DNA of 64,000 nt, from contig JAJSPD010000010.1 in the NCBI GenBank assembly GCA_021307315.1, positions 186,001 through 250,000 of the forward strand, in the 5' to 3' direction. The position numbers were made by a program, and so were the translations under genes. Within the stretch, counting starts at the first letter, position 1. The number at the start of each line of letters is the position of its first letter. This DNA comes from Bisporella sp. PMI_857. Lineage: Eukaryota > Ascomycota > Leotiomycetes > Helotiales > Helotiaceae. The notes under the pieces are model-generated. The model was not told the DNA's origin, did no database searches, and was given only the letters and a program-made list of their open reading frames with translations. Positions 51,844-62,364 of this stretch are shown here, piece after piece.

Positions 51844-52211
51844 GATGCTGATCAGACGAGCACTGGACCACTTGGTGAGCTTGTCTTCCTAACATCCTAT
51901 GCCGTCGCCATTCGGCAAAGTCATAAACAGTGGGACAATCGTTTCACTCTGTTCAGTGATCGCTGTACCTGATCGTCTGGAGTAGTCATGTCATTCCTTA
52001 TAAACTTCGTACTTCGTCCATCCCCTTCCCCCTTCCAAGCTCTTCATTTCAGGTGCAGGCCATTTATTATTCTCTTCCTTACAGAGGTATGACCCGATCA
52101 TTATTGCCTTGTGTATCCTTACTAACATAAATAGCTGAGCTCTATTTTTAAATTTTCTTGTTCCTGTACTTTTACAATTTTCACGTCTTTTTTTATTATA
52201 CATTAGTCGCC
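51844..52211. other. Spacer before the Ala/Lys-rich gene
   Basis: About 370 bp, probably promoter and leader of the downstream gene. Pyrimidine-rich and AT-rich segments (52140-52205) precede the ATG. Confidence 0.5.
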
Positions 52212-53403
52212 ATGAAGAACTTCGGATCCATTCTGGCATTCCTTGCCATTTCCGCTGGTGCCGTCTCAGCTAGAGCTGTCCCAAATGATAACGGTGTTGA
52301 AGCCAGAGCTCCATATCCATATGTGGGCAGTGGATTACTATACTCCCGAGAGCCAAAGAGAGGAAAGAAGGGGAAGAGCAAGCAAGGTAACAATGGCGAT
52401 GACGGAGGTACGTCAATTCATGTAATTGCTTTTTCCAATGACTTATACCTCGCAGCCTCTGCCAATTCAACACAGCCTGATGCTGCCTTGTCAACTGGAG
52501 CAGCAAAGTCCGGGAAGAAAGGGAAGAAGGGGAAGAATGCTCAAAACGATGGGTACGTCACGGGGGAATATATTCTAAGCTAGATGATCTGCTGGCAAAT
52601 TTCTCTTGAATTTCCCAACATAACTCAAGAGACTTTTGGCAGATATGCTAATTCTTCTAAAGCGCAGCCGGAAATTCAACTGCAAACGCCAAAGAAAATA
52701 AGCAACAAGCTGCCTCTAAAGCTGCGACACAGCTGGCTGATATTGTCGAGGGGCTTACCGGGCTGGACCTGAGCGACATTGGTCTCCGGTCGAATGTTCT
52801 TGAGGCACGAAAGAAGAAGCACCACGGAGGCAATGGAGGCAATGCCACCGCCACGGCGGAAGCCAAAGCGGCAAAGAAGGCAGTACGCTACTAATACCCA
52901 GCATTTGAAGAAAGAAAGTGCTAATCCTTTGATAGGCAAAGGCAGCGGCAGCAGCAGCCCAACTGGACGCAGCAGCCGGAAATGGTACAGCCATCGCCGA
53001 CTCGAAAGCCGCAAAGAAGGCAGTATGTAGACTTAATGAGGAGAAAGAATCATGTGTTGACTTTGAACAGGCAAAAAAAGCAGCCAAAGAAGCTGCAGCT
53101 GATGCAGTAGCTCTCAATGATGCCGCAGCCGCAAATTCGGCTGAAGTTGCAGACCCAGCTGCCGCAAAGAAGGCCGCGAAGAAAGCTGTAAAGACTCCCA
53201 CTATCTACTTCCAAAATTATATGTATTCTAACATTTAGAAGGCAAAGGAAGCCGCCCAAGCTGCAGACAATAACCAAGCCGCAGACAATAACCAAGCCGC
53301 AGACAATAACCAAGCCGCAGACAATAACGCAGCAGCCGACGTTGCGTCTGGCGACGATGCCAACGAGGCTGGTACTAATGATGATGCAGAGGATGACGAT
53401 TAA
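52212..53403 (+). CDS. Secreted Ala/Lys-rich repetitive protein
   Basis: Six exons (52212-52407, 52456-52552, 52663-52882, 52936-53022, 53071-53187, 53239-53403) give 293 aa, with the frame kept across all five introns (48, 110, 53, 48 and 51 bp). Residues 1-20 form a clear signal peptide ending in VSA. The mature protein is disordered: a short aromatic stretch (PYPYVGSGLLY) ends in a Lys-Arg at residues 49-50 that could be a kexin site, then come Lys/Gly-rich clusters, a small helical segment (ADIVEGLTGLDLSDIGLR), Ala-rich stretches, and an acidic Asn/Asp-rich tail. Exons 3, 4 and 5 each end in an AKKA-like motif at a phase-0 intron, and exon 6 has four copies of an 18-nt repeat coding for Gln-Ala-Ala-Asp-Asn-Asn. 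I recognise no family; a cell-wall, effector-like or peptide-precursor role is speculation. The model depends on hand-called splice sites. Confidence 0.75.
53257..53328 (+). repeat. Four-copy 18-nt tandem repeat
   Basis: Four in-frame units of CAAGCYGCAGACAATAAC, identical except for GCT versus GCC in the first copy. Each encodes Gln-Ala-Ala-Asp-Asn-Asn in the last exon of the Ala/Lys-rich gene. Near-identity suggests recent expansion and probable length variation between strains. Confidence 0.95.
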
Positions 53404-54575
53404 GCATGAATGACTAGGTCACCAATGTTTGCAAAAGTGCAGGGTACACTCTGGACAGCCTCGGCATTAAGCTGGGAACTTCAAGACTGGAGATGTATGG
53501 GGGTTTAAAGATTTTTGTTTGGTTAAGATAGACAGTCCAACAGAGACTTCTTTTTTGTATGATTATTACTTCACAAAAATTGAAGCGGGCCCTTTGATAC
53601 CCCAAAAAACCCAAGCTGGCCCCATGTTGTTCCTTGGTAGTATCTGAAATCGCGAAACGTGTGATGATGTGACATGAATCTGACTTGGCTTCCTAGAGCT
53701 CAAGAGTTTGGAAGTTATAGGATAAAGTGACCCGAAGATCTTTCATGCGAAACCACCAAGCTATCTTGATCGTATCTTGTGAAAAAAAAAAGAGAGAAGA
53801 GGCTGATCGGAGGGAACAAGTTTGGGACGAGCGTCGATCAGACGTGATAAGATGAGAATAACTCCTGATCTACGCTAGGTACTGTGGGCGAATTGCTTGT
53901 TTTCGTGCATCAGGCTTGGCTATAAATATACAGTTAGCGAGAAAAAAAAAAGCCGCACAGGCTGTCTGTTCTTATGGCTTGCGCGCATCTGTTTCGTGGA
54001 GAGGGGATTTGTCATTCGATTTTTTTTCAAGTACTGATGGGTGTGATGGGCCGGTTTGGGGGCGTTCCGATGATTGATTCGTGTAGATTTGTTGCTGGGA
54101 ATAAGTGAAATATCTCAGTACCTCAATGTCTGAGGATTCATCCTCGCTAGCGCCGCTTTCCTGCAGGACGGAGCGAGGTACCAATGGTGTGTTTCTCAAG
54201 TACATGGCGTTTTGTGATTGCTTTTCCTTCCGTCAAAGATTCGGGTTGTAATGTGTGTACATTTTGCGGCGTGGGCTGATTGGCGTTTAATTATAGCATA
54301 TCCAGAACACCACAAAATCAGAAAATGAGGAACGGGTAGAGGAACGGGTAGAGCAGGTCCCTGAAATTTCCACATCATTGGTCCAGGACTGCGAGTGGAT
54401 ATAGAGTATGGAACGCCAGAGCATCACGGAGACCTCCAGAAATTTTGTGCCAATTCTCTTATGTATTAAATGTTTTGAGACATTGAAAATTTGAGGCTTT
54501 CCCAAACGAGTAGTAGTGGATAGTGATGTCTGAGATGCTTCACTTGACAGCTCTTTGATGACACCGCTGTGCTAT
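53404..54575. other. Convergent intergenic region
   Basis: About 1.17 kb with poly-A runs at 53779-53791 and 53942-53951. A minus-strand open frame (53972-54205) is Ser/Glu-rich at its start but has no support as a gene. Confidence 0.55.
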
Positions 54576-55397
54576 CTATCTGATCTGTCCTTCTCTTAGG
54601 CCAGCCCGTAGTTTGTTACAACCTTCTTGATATGTATTCGTAGCCAGGGGCTTCTTGAATATCATTCCCCACCCTTTCAGGCCCTTTAGTTCAACTCCAT
54701 TTAGTTGTAGCATATCCAGTACGACTGTGGTGACAGTATCGAAAATGGGAATTCCATGTTTCTCCTCCCAAGTATCTACCCTTTGCGCAGCAACAAAATT
54801 AGTACAGAATGTTGATACGGCGTCAACTCCTGCATTACAGACTTCTGCTATCAAGCCATCCAGAACCTCTTCGCTGATATCTGCGACATCTACATTCCTA
54901 GTAATCTTTAGATGCCGTTCCATGTTTTCCCCAATCTCAATGCCAATACCCTTATAGTTTTGTACGATAGCTTCTTGGATATCATCTGTGTATGGCGTTA
55001 CCAAGCCCAATTTCTTGACGTCCCATAGTCGCAATACCTTGTTCAGAGCCAGTACACTAGTAGTAGCTCTCACGCCTGTCGCCTTTTCAATTTCTTTGCA
55101 TAGTTGCACATCATTTTCAAAGCCCAACCAGCCCGCAGATATCCCAGACCAGCCTATAATATCTACTTCTGCGTGTGCAAGCAGCTCTGCGGCTGCGAGG
55201 ATAGTCTTGAGGTCGAATTGGGCCAGGCTAGCAGCTGAGAGCGAGATTTGAGTTACTGGAAACCGAGAAAAGTGTACTGTTATGTGATGTGATGATATCG
55301 CGGCGTTGATGGTGGAGACTAAAGCTTGAGTGAGAGGCTCCAGAGCTGTATTGGAGGATGGAGTGAGGATTCCCAGGCGGAGACGTTTTGGTGGCAT
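54576..55397 (-). CDS. Maleate isomerase/arylmalonate decarboxylase-like protein (Asp/Glu racemase superfamily)
   Basis: An intron-free gene of 273 aa. The N-terminal GILTPSSNTALEP and the two-domain pattern identify the Asp/Glu racemase superfamily branch that holds maleate cis-trans isomerases and arylmalonate decarboxylases. The second catalytic cysteine is present (C198 in STFCTN). At the place of the first cysteine, the sequence is GWSGISAG (residues 82-89) with no cysteine; aligning ISAG with the TSGS of isomerases puts Gly85 there. Arylmalonate decarboxylase also lacks the first cysteine and uses the second only. The substrate is therefore uncertain: a decarboxylation or isomerisation of a small dicarboxylic acid is possible. 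No signal peptide, so probably cytosolic. Neighbours give no pathway clue. Confidence 0.85.
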   Translation of the reverse strand: MPPKRLRLGILTPSSNTALEPLTQALVSTINAAISSHHITVHFSRFPVTQISLSAASLAQFDLKTILAAAELLAHAEVDIIGWSGISAGWLGFENDVQLCKEIEKATGVRATTSVLALNKVLRLWDVKKLGLVTPYTDDIQEAIVQNYKGIGIEIGENMERHLKITRNVDVADISEEVLDGLIAEVCNAGVDAVSTFCTNFVAAQRVDTWEEKHGIPIFDTVTTVVLDMLQLNGVELKGLKGWGMIFKKPLATNTYQEGCNKLRAGLREGQIR

Positions 55398-56670
55398 GAT
55401 TAACGCGAAAGGAAATCGCGAAATAATAATAGACGACGATATAATATACTTAGACTAGGGACCTCAGTGTTATAAAGGGATTTTCATAGGTATCCTGCAC
55501 TCAAAACTCGAGAATGGGGGAAGCCAGACTCAAGAAGTTACATAGGACGTGTGATTCCCGTGAGGTCTTATTTACAACCTTATATTTTCAAGATTCAGAC
55601 GTACGCCTAAACGCCGCATATTGCATGGTAAGGCCGAAGCCTTCCAGATACAAGTGGCATTGTTAATGTGATTATAAACATTGTATCGGCACGTGGAAGG
55701 CGTGAGGTGAGGTTCAAGGCTTGATTCCTTGAATTTCAGGTTTTAACTTCCACCAACCTCATCCCATTCCTTCTTCTGCTATTTTTGGTACAGTTTAAAA
55801 GAAGACGTCATCCATCAAGAAAGTTGTCTCTCTAACCGGGCGGTGCTTACCTCCGAAGACTGAAACAAAGATGTATGCTCTAGAGAGATGCATGCTACAA
55901 GCGTCAGCTGCCACCGTCAAGTGACCACTAGCACTACACCCTTTTTGCGGACTCAAAGATATGTCATAGAATTAAGGAGATAAGATGTCTACACATGTTC
56001 TGCCTGCGGTATCGGCCCTTTAAGAGTCACTTCGAAGGCTGTCCAGTTTGACGAAGGACCTGATCTGTGCCAGTGAAAGCACTGTCCAAGTTTACGTGAA
56101 GGGGCCTTCAAGTTTGCTGCTGACCAAAGATTTCCAGACCAGGTAGACTCTATATTGTTTGCAGTCTTGGATATTATCATGGATCTGTATCCTGTTTGAG
56201 GCGGAGCGGGGCACTATCTCAATGATATGGGAATTGACAAGCATTATGTTATCCGTTCATCCCATCCTCAAGCGAAAGTATATCCTCATGATGCCATCGA
56301 CTAGCAATCTATATGAATATTTTTGAGAGACCTAATCCTCGCACGTTTCTCTTTTCAGTGGTTGGCGTGTTATTCAGTTGTCGCCACCTCGGGAACTCGT
56401 AATTCGCTGCACACCATCAACAGAGTTTTATGCTTTGATGTGAGACATAGTTCTCACACATGATAATCCTATTGTGGCATGGCGTAAACTCCGATCATGA
56501 GGCTTATCATAACTTCTTAAGTTGCGATTCGGATATACCAAGGACGATGATGCGCCTCGTAAGAAAACAGAAGCACCGACAGGCCTTGTGATACTCTTTT
56601 ACTTATTACAGGAACTCGAAGGACAAATCCAATCTCCAGTGCACTTCATTGTCAATATTCTTGATATCAA
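55398..56670. other. Divergent intergenic region
   Basis: About 1.27 kb between the leftward racemase-superfamily gene and the rightward membrane-protein gene. No supported gene or notable repeat. Confidence 0.6.
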
Positions 56671-57241
56671 ATGTCAACCATAGGTTCCGATATGCCTTCC
56701 TCCCAGAAAGAGAAGAACTCTGCGAATAGTCGGGTGAGTAAGAACGAGCCTCAGTGTCGCAAACCCAGAGGTGCTGAAGCAATTTCGAGCTGATCCTGAT
56801 TCTAAACAGGCCAAACGACACTCAATCTCATCTCAAAGCAAGAAAGGAAAGAAGAAAAAGGACTCAGATACCGCATCAATTTCGTCATCCACAAAATCAG
56901 ACTCTACTACTGATACAGCGCATCCAGAGGCACGATGTCCGCTCCGTTTCATGCTCATCGGAATGATGCAGCGCAAACGAGATGGTATAGATACCTCGAA
57001 CGGCCAATGTCCACTAAGGAGAGTCCAGCTGTGGCATGTTCTTCCACTATGTACTCTGGCCATAATCAACCTGCTACTCGTGATTATAGTCTTGCTTGGA
57101 ATAGCAGGGTACAGGATCAGCATTACCGTTCGAGACGTGGTTGTTAAACTTGCTAAGGTCAACCTCGACTGCAATCCTTTTGCTGCGGCGTTTGAAGACA
57201 CGGAAGATGACTTGATATCTCTCTTAGCAGAGAACAAGTGA
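56671..57241 (+). CDS. Single-pass membrane protein, unknown function
   Basis: Exons 56671-56733 and 56810-57241 (76-bp intron with CTGAT and TCTAAAC near the 3' end) give 164 aa. The N-terminal 60 residues are Ser/Lys-rich and polar (KKGKKKK, repeated Ser/Thr). One strong hydrophobic segment (LCTLAIINLLLVIIVLLGIAGY) follows, and the short C-terminus is acidic. An alternative uses a GTGAGC donor at 57238 and an acceptor at 57344, which joins in frame to a further exon (57345-57558) and gives 234 aa. I recognise no family. The gene sits between accessory genes, and its role is unknown. Confidence 0.5.
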
Positions 57242-57718
57242 GCAGCCTTGGATCCTCATGAGGAAGGTCTTGTTCAATGTTTGCGAGTTTTTAAACTTTT
57301 TAAACATCAACATGGCTTGGTTCGTTCGCGAAGTGGCTATACAGGTATCAGCCAGCCCATAGCTGTGGAAAGCCCCTGGAGATTAGATCGATTTATCTAC
57401 CATCTCATGAATTCCAAAGCACGTGGTTATCACAGAGACTTCCATCGACATTGATGAAAAACTTTCGAAGCATGTTGTACCAGTTATCTGAGTTATCGCA
57501 CCAAAAGGTCACTATCGTGATGCGATTATTCGGCCTCTACACCCTTTCCCTCCTATAGTGCAGACCCCTTCACAGACAAGGACGCTACTAGTCTCCAAGT
57601 CGTAACCGAAATGTGGCAATTCCTGATCACCACCACCTCGATAAACCAATCACTCCGAATTACCAGATAATTATCAGGAATTCTCTCACAGCTCCAATTT
57701 TGAACGTTTAGACTCGGT
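57242..57718. other. Ambiguous region with coding-like segments
   Basis: Two frames look partly coding here: 57304-57558, which could be a third exon of the preceding gene, and a short stretch around 57560-57669 rich in Thr/Ile/Ser. No single splice plan joins them to the open frame at 57719. Decay of an older gene or a misread exon pattern are both possible. Confidence 0.35.
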
Positions 57719-58069
57719 ATGAGGGAAGGATACACCGGGCCGAAGCGCAGTGACCAGCATCCATTCTACGTTGACGGCCGCTCATATATCTCAGTTCGAG
57801 GAGGTTTTGATAGGCACCGCTTTCGCAACGGACAGGTAGGAGGAGGCATGATACTGCTATATCCTGGAGATAGAGGTGATGTAGACGGTTTCGTGTTCAA
57901 AGGCCACCCTATGTCATTTCGTATGAGAGATGCTTGGAGCGACAACTCTGTTAATGGGCGCGGCCGCTTGGGCACTTATGGTCTGGGCTGGCGGCGGGGA
58001 TTCCGAGCCTTCGATATCAATGCTCCAACATCCGGTCTAGCGACTTTGAGAAATAGCTGGCAAGGCTAA
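57719..58069 (+). CDS. Hypothetical Gly/Arg-rich small protein
   Basis: An open frame of 116 codons with balanced composition (GGFDRHRFRNG, GMILLYPGDRGDVDGFVF, RLGTYGLGWRRGFRAFD), which looks more protein-like than most chance frames. There is no signal peptide, membrane segment or known motif. It may be the last exon of the upstream gene rather than an independent gene, since the sequence just before its ATG is poorly defined. No function is proposed. Confidence 0.35.
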   Translation: MREGYTGPKRSDQHPFYVDGRSYISVRGGFDRHRFRNGQVGGGMILLYPGDRGDVDGFVFKGHPMSFRMRDAWSDNSVNGRGRLGTYGLGWRRGFRAFDINAPTSGLATLRNSWQG

Positions 58070-58429
58070 GGAAAGCATCTGAGAACGACGATGATCCTCA
58101 GTCTTTCGTCTGATCTCGTTCTTCACTGAGAGTAATGCATGGAGTTTGACTTCGGCCTTATAAAAATGGAATATTAAAATAAGAACAATGGCACATGATG
58201 CCCTTTCTCTGAAAATTTTTATGTTCATTCAGCACATTAACAGTTTCGAGCCCTCATACATACAATCCCGCTCGTAATACCATATCTATATCTCATCCGT
58301 TCCGAGACATGGTACTTCCGATTAATGCCAAGACATGCCATAGAAAGGAGGCACTCGCTTGTTCTCCCCACTTCTCCAAGCTTGAAACCTTATTTTCACA
58401 GAACCATCTCCATACATAGATAATCCAGC
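58070..58429. other. Short intergenic spacer
   Basis: About 360 bp before the HET-domain gene, probably holding its promoter. No feature seen. Confidence 0.55.
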
Positions 58430-60706
58430 ATGCTGTGCTCCGTATGCACAAGTATCAATATCGACGAGCTGATCCCGCCAGAAGCCAGGCTCAAGGAAGG
58501 TATCCTCAGCGGAACCAGGCATCATGGGAGCTTTAAAGAGCTCCAAGCCGCCGCGGCAGCCGGTTGTGAATTCTGTGCGATGATAGACAACTGTGCCCCT
58601 CAACTAATCACGCAGCCTATGATACTACGCCGGATCCAGGAGTCCCCCATTGATCTCAAGATGCACCTGAAAGGCCACGCTAATAAAGGCTTCAGGGGCG
58701 CATGTAAGTTTTGGGTATCGTGTCAGGGACAGTTGATCGCTCGTTTAGAGGCTTATGTATCTCGAGGTAGGTTTGTCTGCTCCCGTGAGTAAAGCGTGTG
58801 AGACTATGATCCAACCCTTTTATAGACTCTGTGATCGCGAAGCCGGATCTTAGTCTTATCAGCGGCAGGCCGATATCGTCAGATCCAGATTCAGAGGCTT
58901 CCTTTGATGTCGCAAAAAATTGGATCGATGAATGCAGGGACTCAGGGACTCATGCATATTGCCGGGCTGGTCCTTCCGCTATATCTTCGGAAGGCCAGCC
59001 AATATTTTTGCCTACAAGGCTGATTGATATCGGTGCTAGTAATAGTTTGGAAGATCCGAAGTTGATCCTCTCTAGCAGTATTGGAATAAAGGACCGCCGA
59101 GATTACGCTGCACTAAGCCATTGTTGGGGAGGGGCAAAATTCGCACAAATTGAGATGGGCCCCGACGCATCCTTCGCTGAGAAGTTACAGAATGCTCAGC
59201 CAGAGGTTCCAGTCTCTTCCTCTTTCGTGACGGCCAAACCACTTACGACAGAATCAACCAACATCGGTGATCGGATGAAGAGTATTCCCATGAATATTCT
59301 CCCAAAAACGTTCCAGGACAGTGTTAGGATCACTCGCGGGCTCGGACTGCGATATCTGTGGATTGACTCACTTTGCATCATCCAGGATTCGAAATCTGAT
59401 TGGGAGAAAGAGGCTGCGACGATGGCTGGGATATACAAGCATTCGTACGTTACGATAGCTGCGGAAAGTTCTCCAGACAGTCACCAGGGGGTACTCAGAC
59501 CAAGGGTTAATTCAATTGCCCCGGTCGAGTTGCCAATTAGTAGTAAAATTCGTGGTATCGAAGCAACTATGTTTGTAAGGGTCGGGACTGACAGTTGGTA
59601 TGCTTAAGTAGTTCTTCATTCCGTCGTTTGGTTTTCCGATTTCTCAATCATTCTCACGCATCTGAGATACATGGAGGCTGTGAAGCTAATAGTTGAACAG
59701 GGAAACGAACCTTACATCACCAAACAGTAAATTATGTTCACGCGCATGGGTCCTTCAAGAATCGCTCCTCGCACCAAGAACAATACATTTCTGCGAGCAG
59801 CAGATGCTATGGGAATGTCGAAGCTGCTCACTTGCCGAAGGAGATATGAGTCCTATTCCACCCACCAAAACAGAGCAGCCATGGAGTTGGTCTAGCAGCA
59901 AAAGATTCCTTGCCATCGACGACAAAATTCAATCTCAAGACATCTCTTACCTCCAATGGTACTCGATTATCGCAGATTATTCAAACCGCAAAATGACATT
60001 TTCTTCAGACGCCTTTCCAGCCCTCGTTGGCCTGGCTACGGAATTCCGCGCCCGCCTCCACGATCAGTATGTCGCCGGCCTGTGGCAAGGTGATCTTCAC
60101 CGAGGATTGCTATGGATCGTAGACGAGCCGGAGTATGCGGTCATAATCAAGCCATATCGAGCTCCAAGCTGGAGCTGGGCATCCATCGTGGGACAGGTTA
60201 GACACGGTGTTGGACTTGCATATCTTCTTCGCATGGTAGGGAAACACCGCGCGGAAATACTCCAAGTCAACATTTCGCCTGCAACTACAGAAAATACCCT
60301 AGTCAAGGGCGAACATTACGGCGCAATATCGTCTGCGAGCTTGACGATAAAGGGACGATGGAAATCCACGGACCAGTGGCCGAGTTTCGAGAACGAATAC
60401 TATCATGGCTATGTCGTCCTAGATTTTGACGACAGCATAGGAGTTATGTTCAGATACTTTTGCTGCGGCAAAGAAGACCGTTATCTCGAACGACATGACA
60501 ATGGCAGAAAACTGAGTCTCCTACATATCGCTGACTGGGTTGCAGGAGCGAATGATCCACCTGTGCCATACTTCCTGGTTCTGGAATCAGGGGATGGTGG
60601 AAACGAAAGTTTGTATCAGCGTGTTGGTGTGGTATTCATAAACTCTTTAAAGAATCTTGATGACTGGTTAGAAGAGTGGGAAGTGAGGACGGTAACGATA
60701 GTGTGA
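58430..60706 (+). CDS. HET-domain protein
   Basis: Three exons (58430-58766, 58826-59597, 59701-60706; introns 59 and 103 bp) give 704 aa. The HET domain is named for heterokaryon-incompatibility proteins, which trigger cell death when genetically different hyphae fuse; most members are uncharacterised. The N-terminus has the usual lead-in (CSVC ... GCEFCAMI). The HET core follows with YAALSHCWGG, LPKTFQDSVRITRGLGLRYLWIDSLCIIQD and DWEKEAATMAGIYKHSYVTIAA. After the second splice comes SRAWVLQESLLAPRTIHF, another fixed block. The C-terminal part (about 480-704) shows the normal SWSWAS element and a variable tail. No NACHT, ankyrin or other partner domain is present. The gene appears complete; whether it takes part in allorecognition is unknown. 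Confidence 0.92.
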
Positions 60707-60879
60707 TCTTTGACGCAATTTGTTTGGGTCGCGTTGATATTCGCGGCAAGATATAAAACGTTGGCATCAGAACAATTAGAATTATACAGGAAGAACTAGG
60801 ACATCAAGTCCACTCAGCGCGAAATAAAGGTCCAACGCAGGAACTGTCTCTCCCCTCATGATGCCTCACGTTATAGCAG

Positions 60880-62364
60880 CCAAGGAGCCCCTCGGCTTCG
60901 AGAAGCTTGAGACAATTCCCTTCAACATGTCAGCCAGCTTACTAGACGCACAAAACCTTGTAACATACCAGCTGCTCGACATCTCATCTCTGAAACTTCC
61001 AACAGTTGCACGATCGCTCTCAGCATGCCACTGCCTCAGTGCTATTGTCGTCCCTGATGTGCCACACATATTCGGACGCAGATAAATACAAACAGTGGTT
61101 CATAAGCAGACATGCAAAGATCTGAATGCCTCTCGATGCATTCGCAGAAATCTGCTGTTCCAGCTGATACACTTGATGGCAGACCTCCTTAAGGCCTTCC
61201 ATGGAGACTTGCTGCGTCTCCGTCTCTTCCGGGATACATGCCTCGGTGGTGGAATAGTGCTCGTTGCATGCGCATATCCCGTAGAGAGCCAAACGAGCAG
61301 AATAGCAGAGCGCAACTGCAACGCCACCTCTCCGGGGGAAACTAGATGAATAGTGCATGAGATGGAGGTTTGGTGCATGGATGGTTTGGTGCAGCCGGAG
61401 GGCTTCCGTCAGTCGAAAGTGGCAGTCGGCGGTTCTGGTTCTCTGTTCGTCTCGATGCCGAAGCACGACGCCGAGGATATGGCATGCTTAGCAGATGCTG
61501 GCGATGCTGGCGAAAGGACTGATATCTATATTATATGTTGGGGAGGATGCGATCAAAACAGAGGTTTGCAGAAGCTGCAAGGAATCATACAAGAACCTTC
61601 AACTTCAGCGTGCTGGCCCTTTACCAGACGATATAGCGGTGACGCTGCCGCAATTTCCGACTCAGACGGTACCTCGGACACGAACTTCATGTACAAGAGC
61701 AAGAGTGCGAGCGAGACATCCCTCGCGGCCGTGAAGCGGCCAAATTTACCTGCTAGCCGTTTCTTGCTAAGAACTGATACCAGCCCTGGACATCTCGCAT
61801 ATAAATGGCGCAGCGACCTTGAATCGCAGCTTCAGAACCTAGCAGATCTAGTACCTCTACGGAAACCGCCATGCCGAGATTCAGCTGCTCTTCACGTATC
61901 TGCTGATACTCCTCCACATCGAGAAAGAAAAGTTGGCAGGGAATTCCAATTGCCGGGTATGCAAGGATAGGCATATCGTGGGGGTGTCGATTGGAGATTC
62001 TGCAAATCAGCCATGAATCCATTATTGCCTTGCTGCATGTTGTTCGCCCGCTGCAGTTCCAATCTCTCCAGCCGTTCAGCGAGCGAAGCGGCGTTCTCAG
62101 TGGTACCGGGGTGCGGCTTTGACGGTCTTGATATTCACACGACTTGCGTAGTTGCTTACACTTGAGCTAAAATGAGTACTTTTTCTTTTATTAAGAATTA
62201 TACGTGTTCTGCCTTACTAATGAGCATTTTGGAAGTTCTTTTGTGCACTTCCGCTTCATTTCTTGTAGCATATCAGCACCGCATCTTCTACAAGTAGACA
62301 ACAATACACCGTACCTGCAAAGCACGCAATCCTGCGGAGCTTGCGTAAATGGCACGTCAGCCAT
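60880..62364 (-). pseudogene. Zn2Cys6 transcription factor pseudogene
   Basis: Read on the minus strand, pieces of one zinc-cluster regulator appear in order but in different frames. From an ATG at 62364 come a CxxC, then a KRKC..ELPKC, an apparent intron, and CKQLRKSCEYQDRQSRTP, which together form a near-complete Zn2Cys6 cluster. The linker continues in another frame (AERLERLELQ), then FLDVEEY ... AIYMRDVQGWYQFL, then in a third frame RFTAARDVSLALLLLYMKF, LYRLVKGQHAEVE and LQTSVLIA, all typical of the fungal-specific regulator domain. The C-terminal frame (61020-61466) has ALCYSARLALYGICAC and ASEYVWHIRDD. At least four frame changes and several stops separate the parts; alternative introns explain only one of them. 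The plus-strand frame of 205 codons (61353-61970) is its antisense shadow. The 3' limit is approximate. Confidence 0.75.

Noticed and set aside
61353..61970. 205-codon plus-strand open frame
   Set aside because: It mirrors the regulator pseudogene on the minus strand, which shows family motifs; the plus-strand product shows none.
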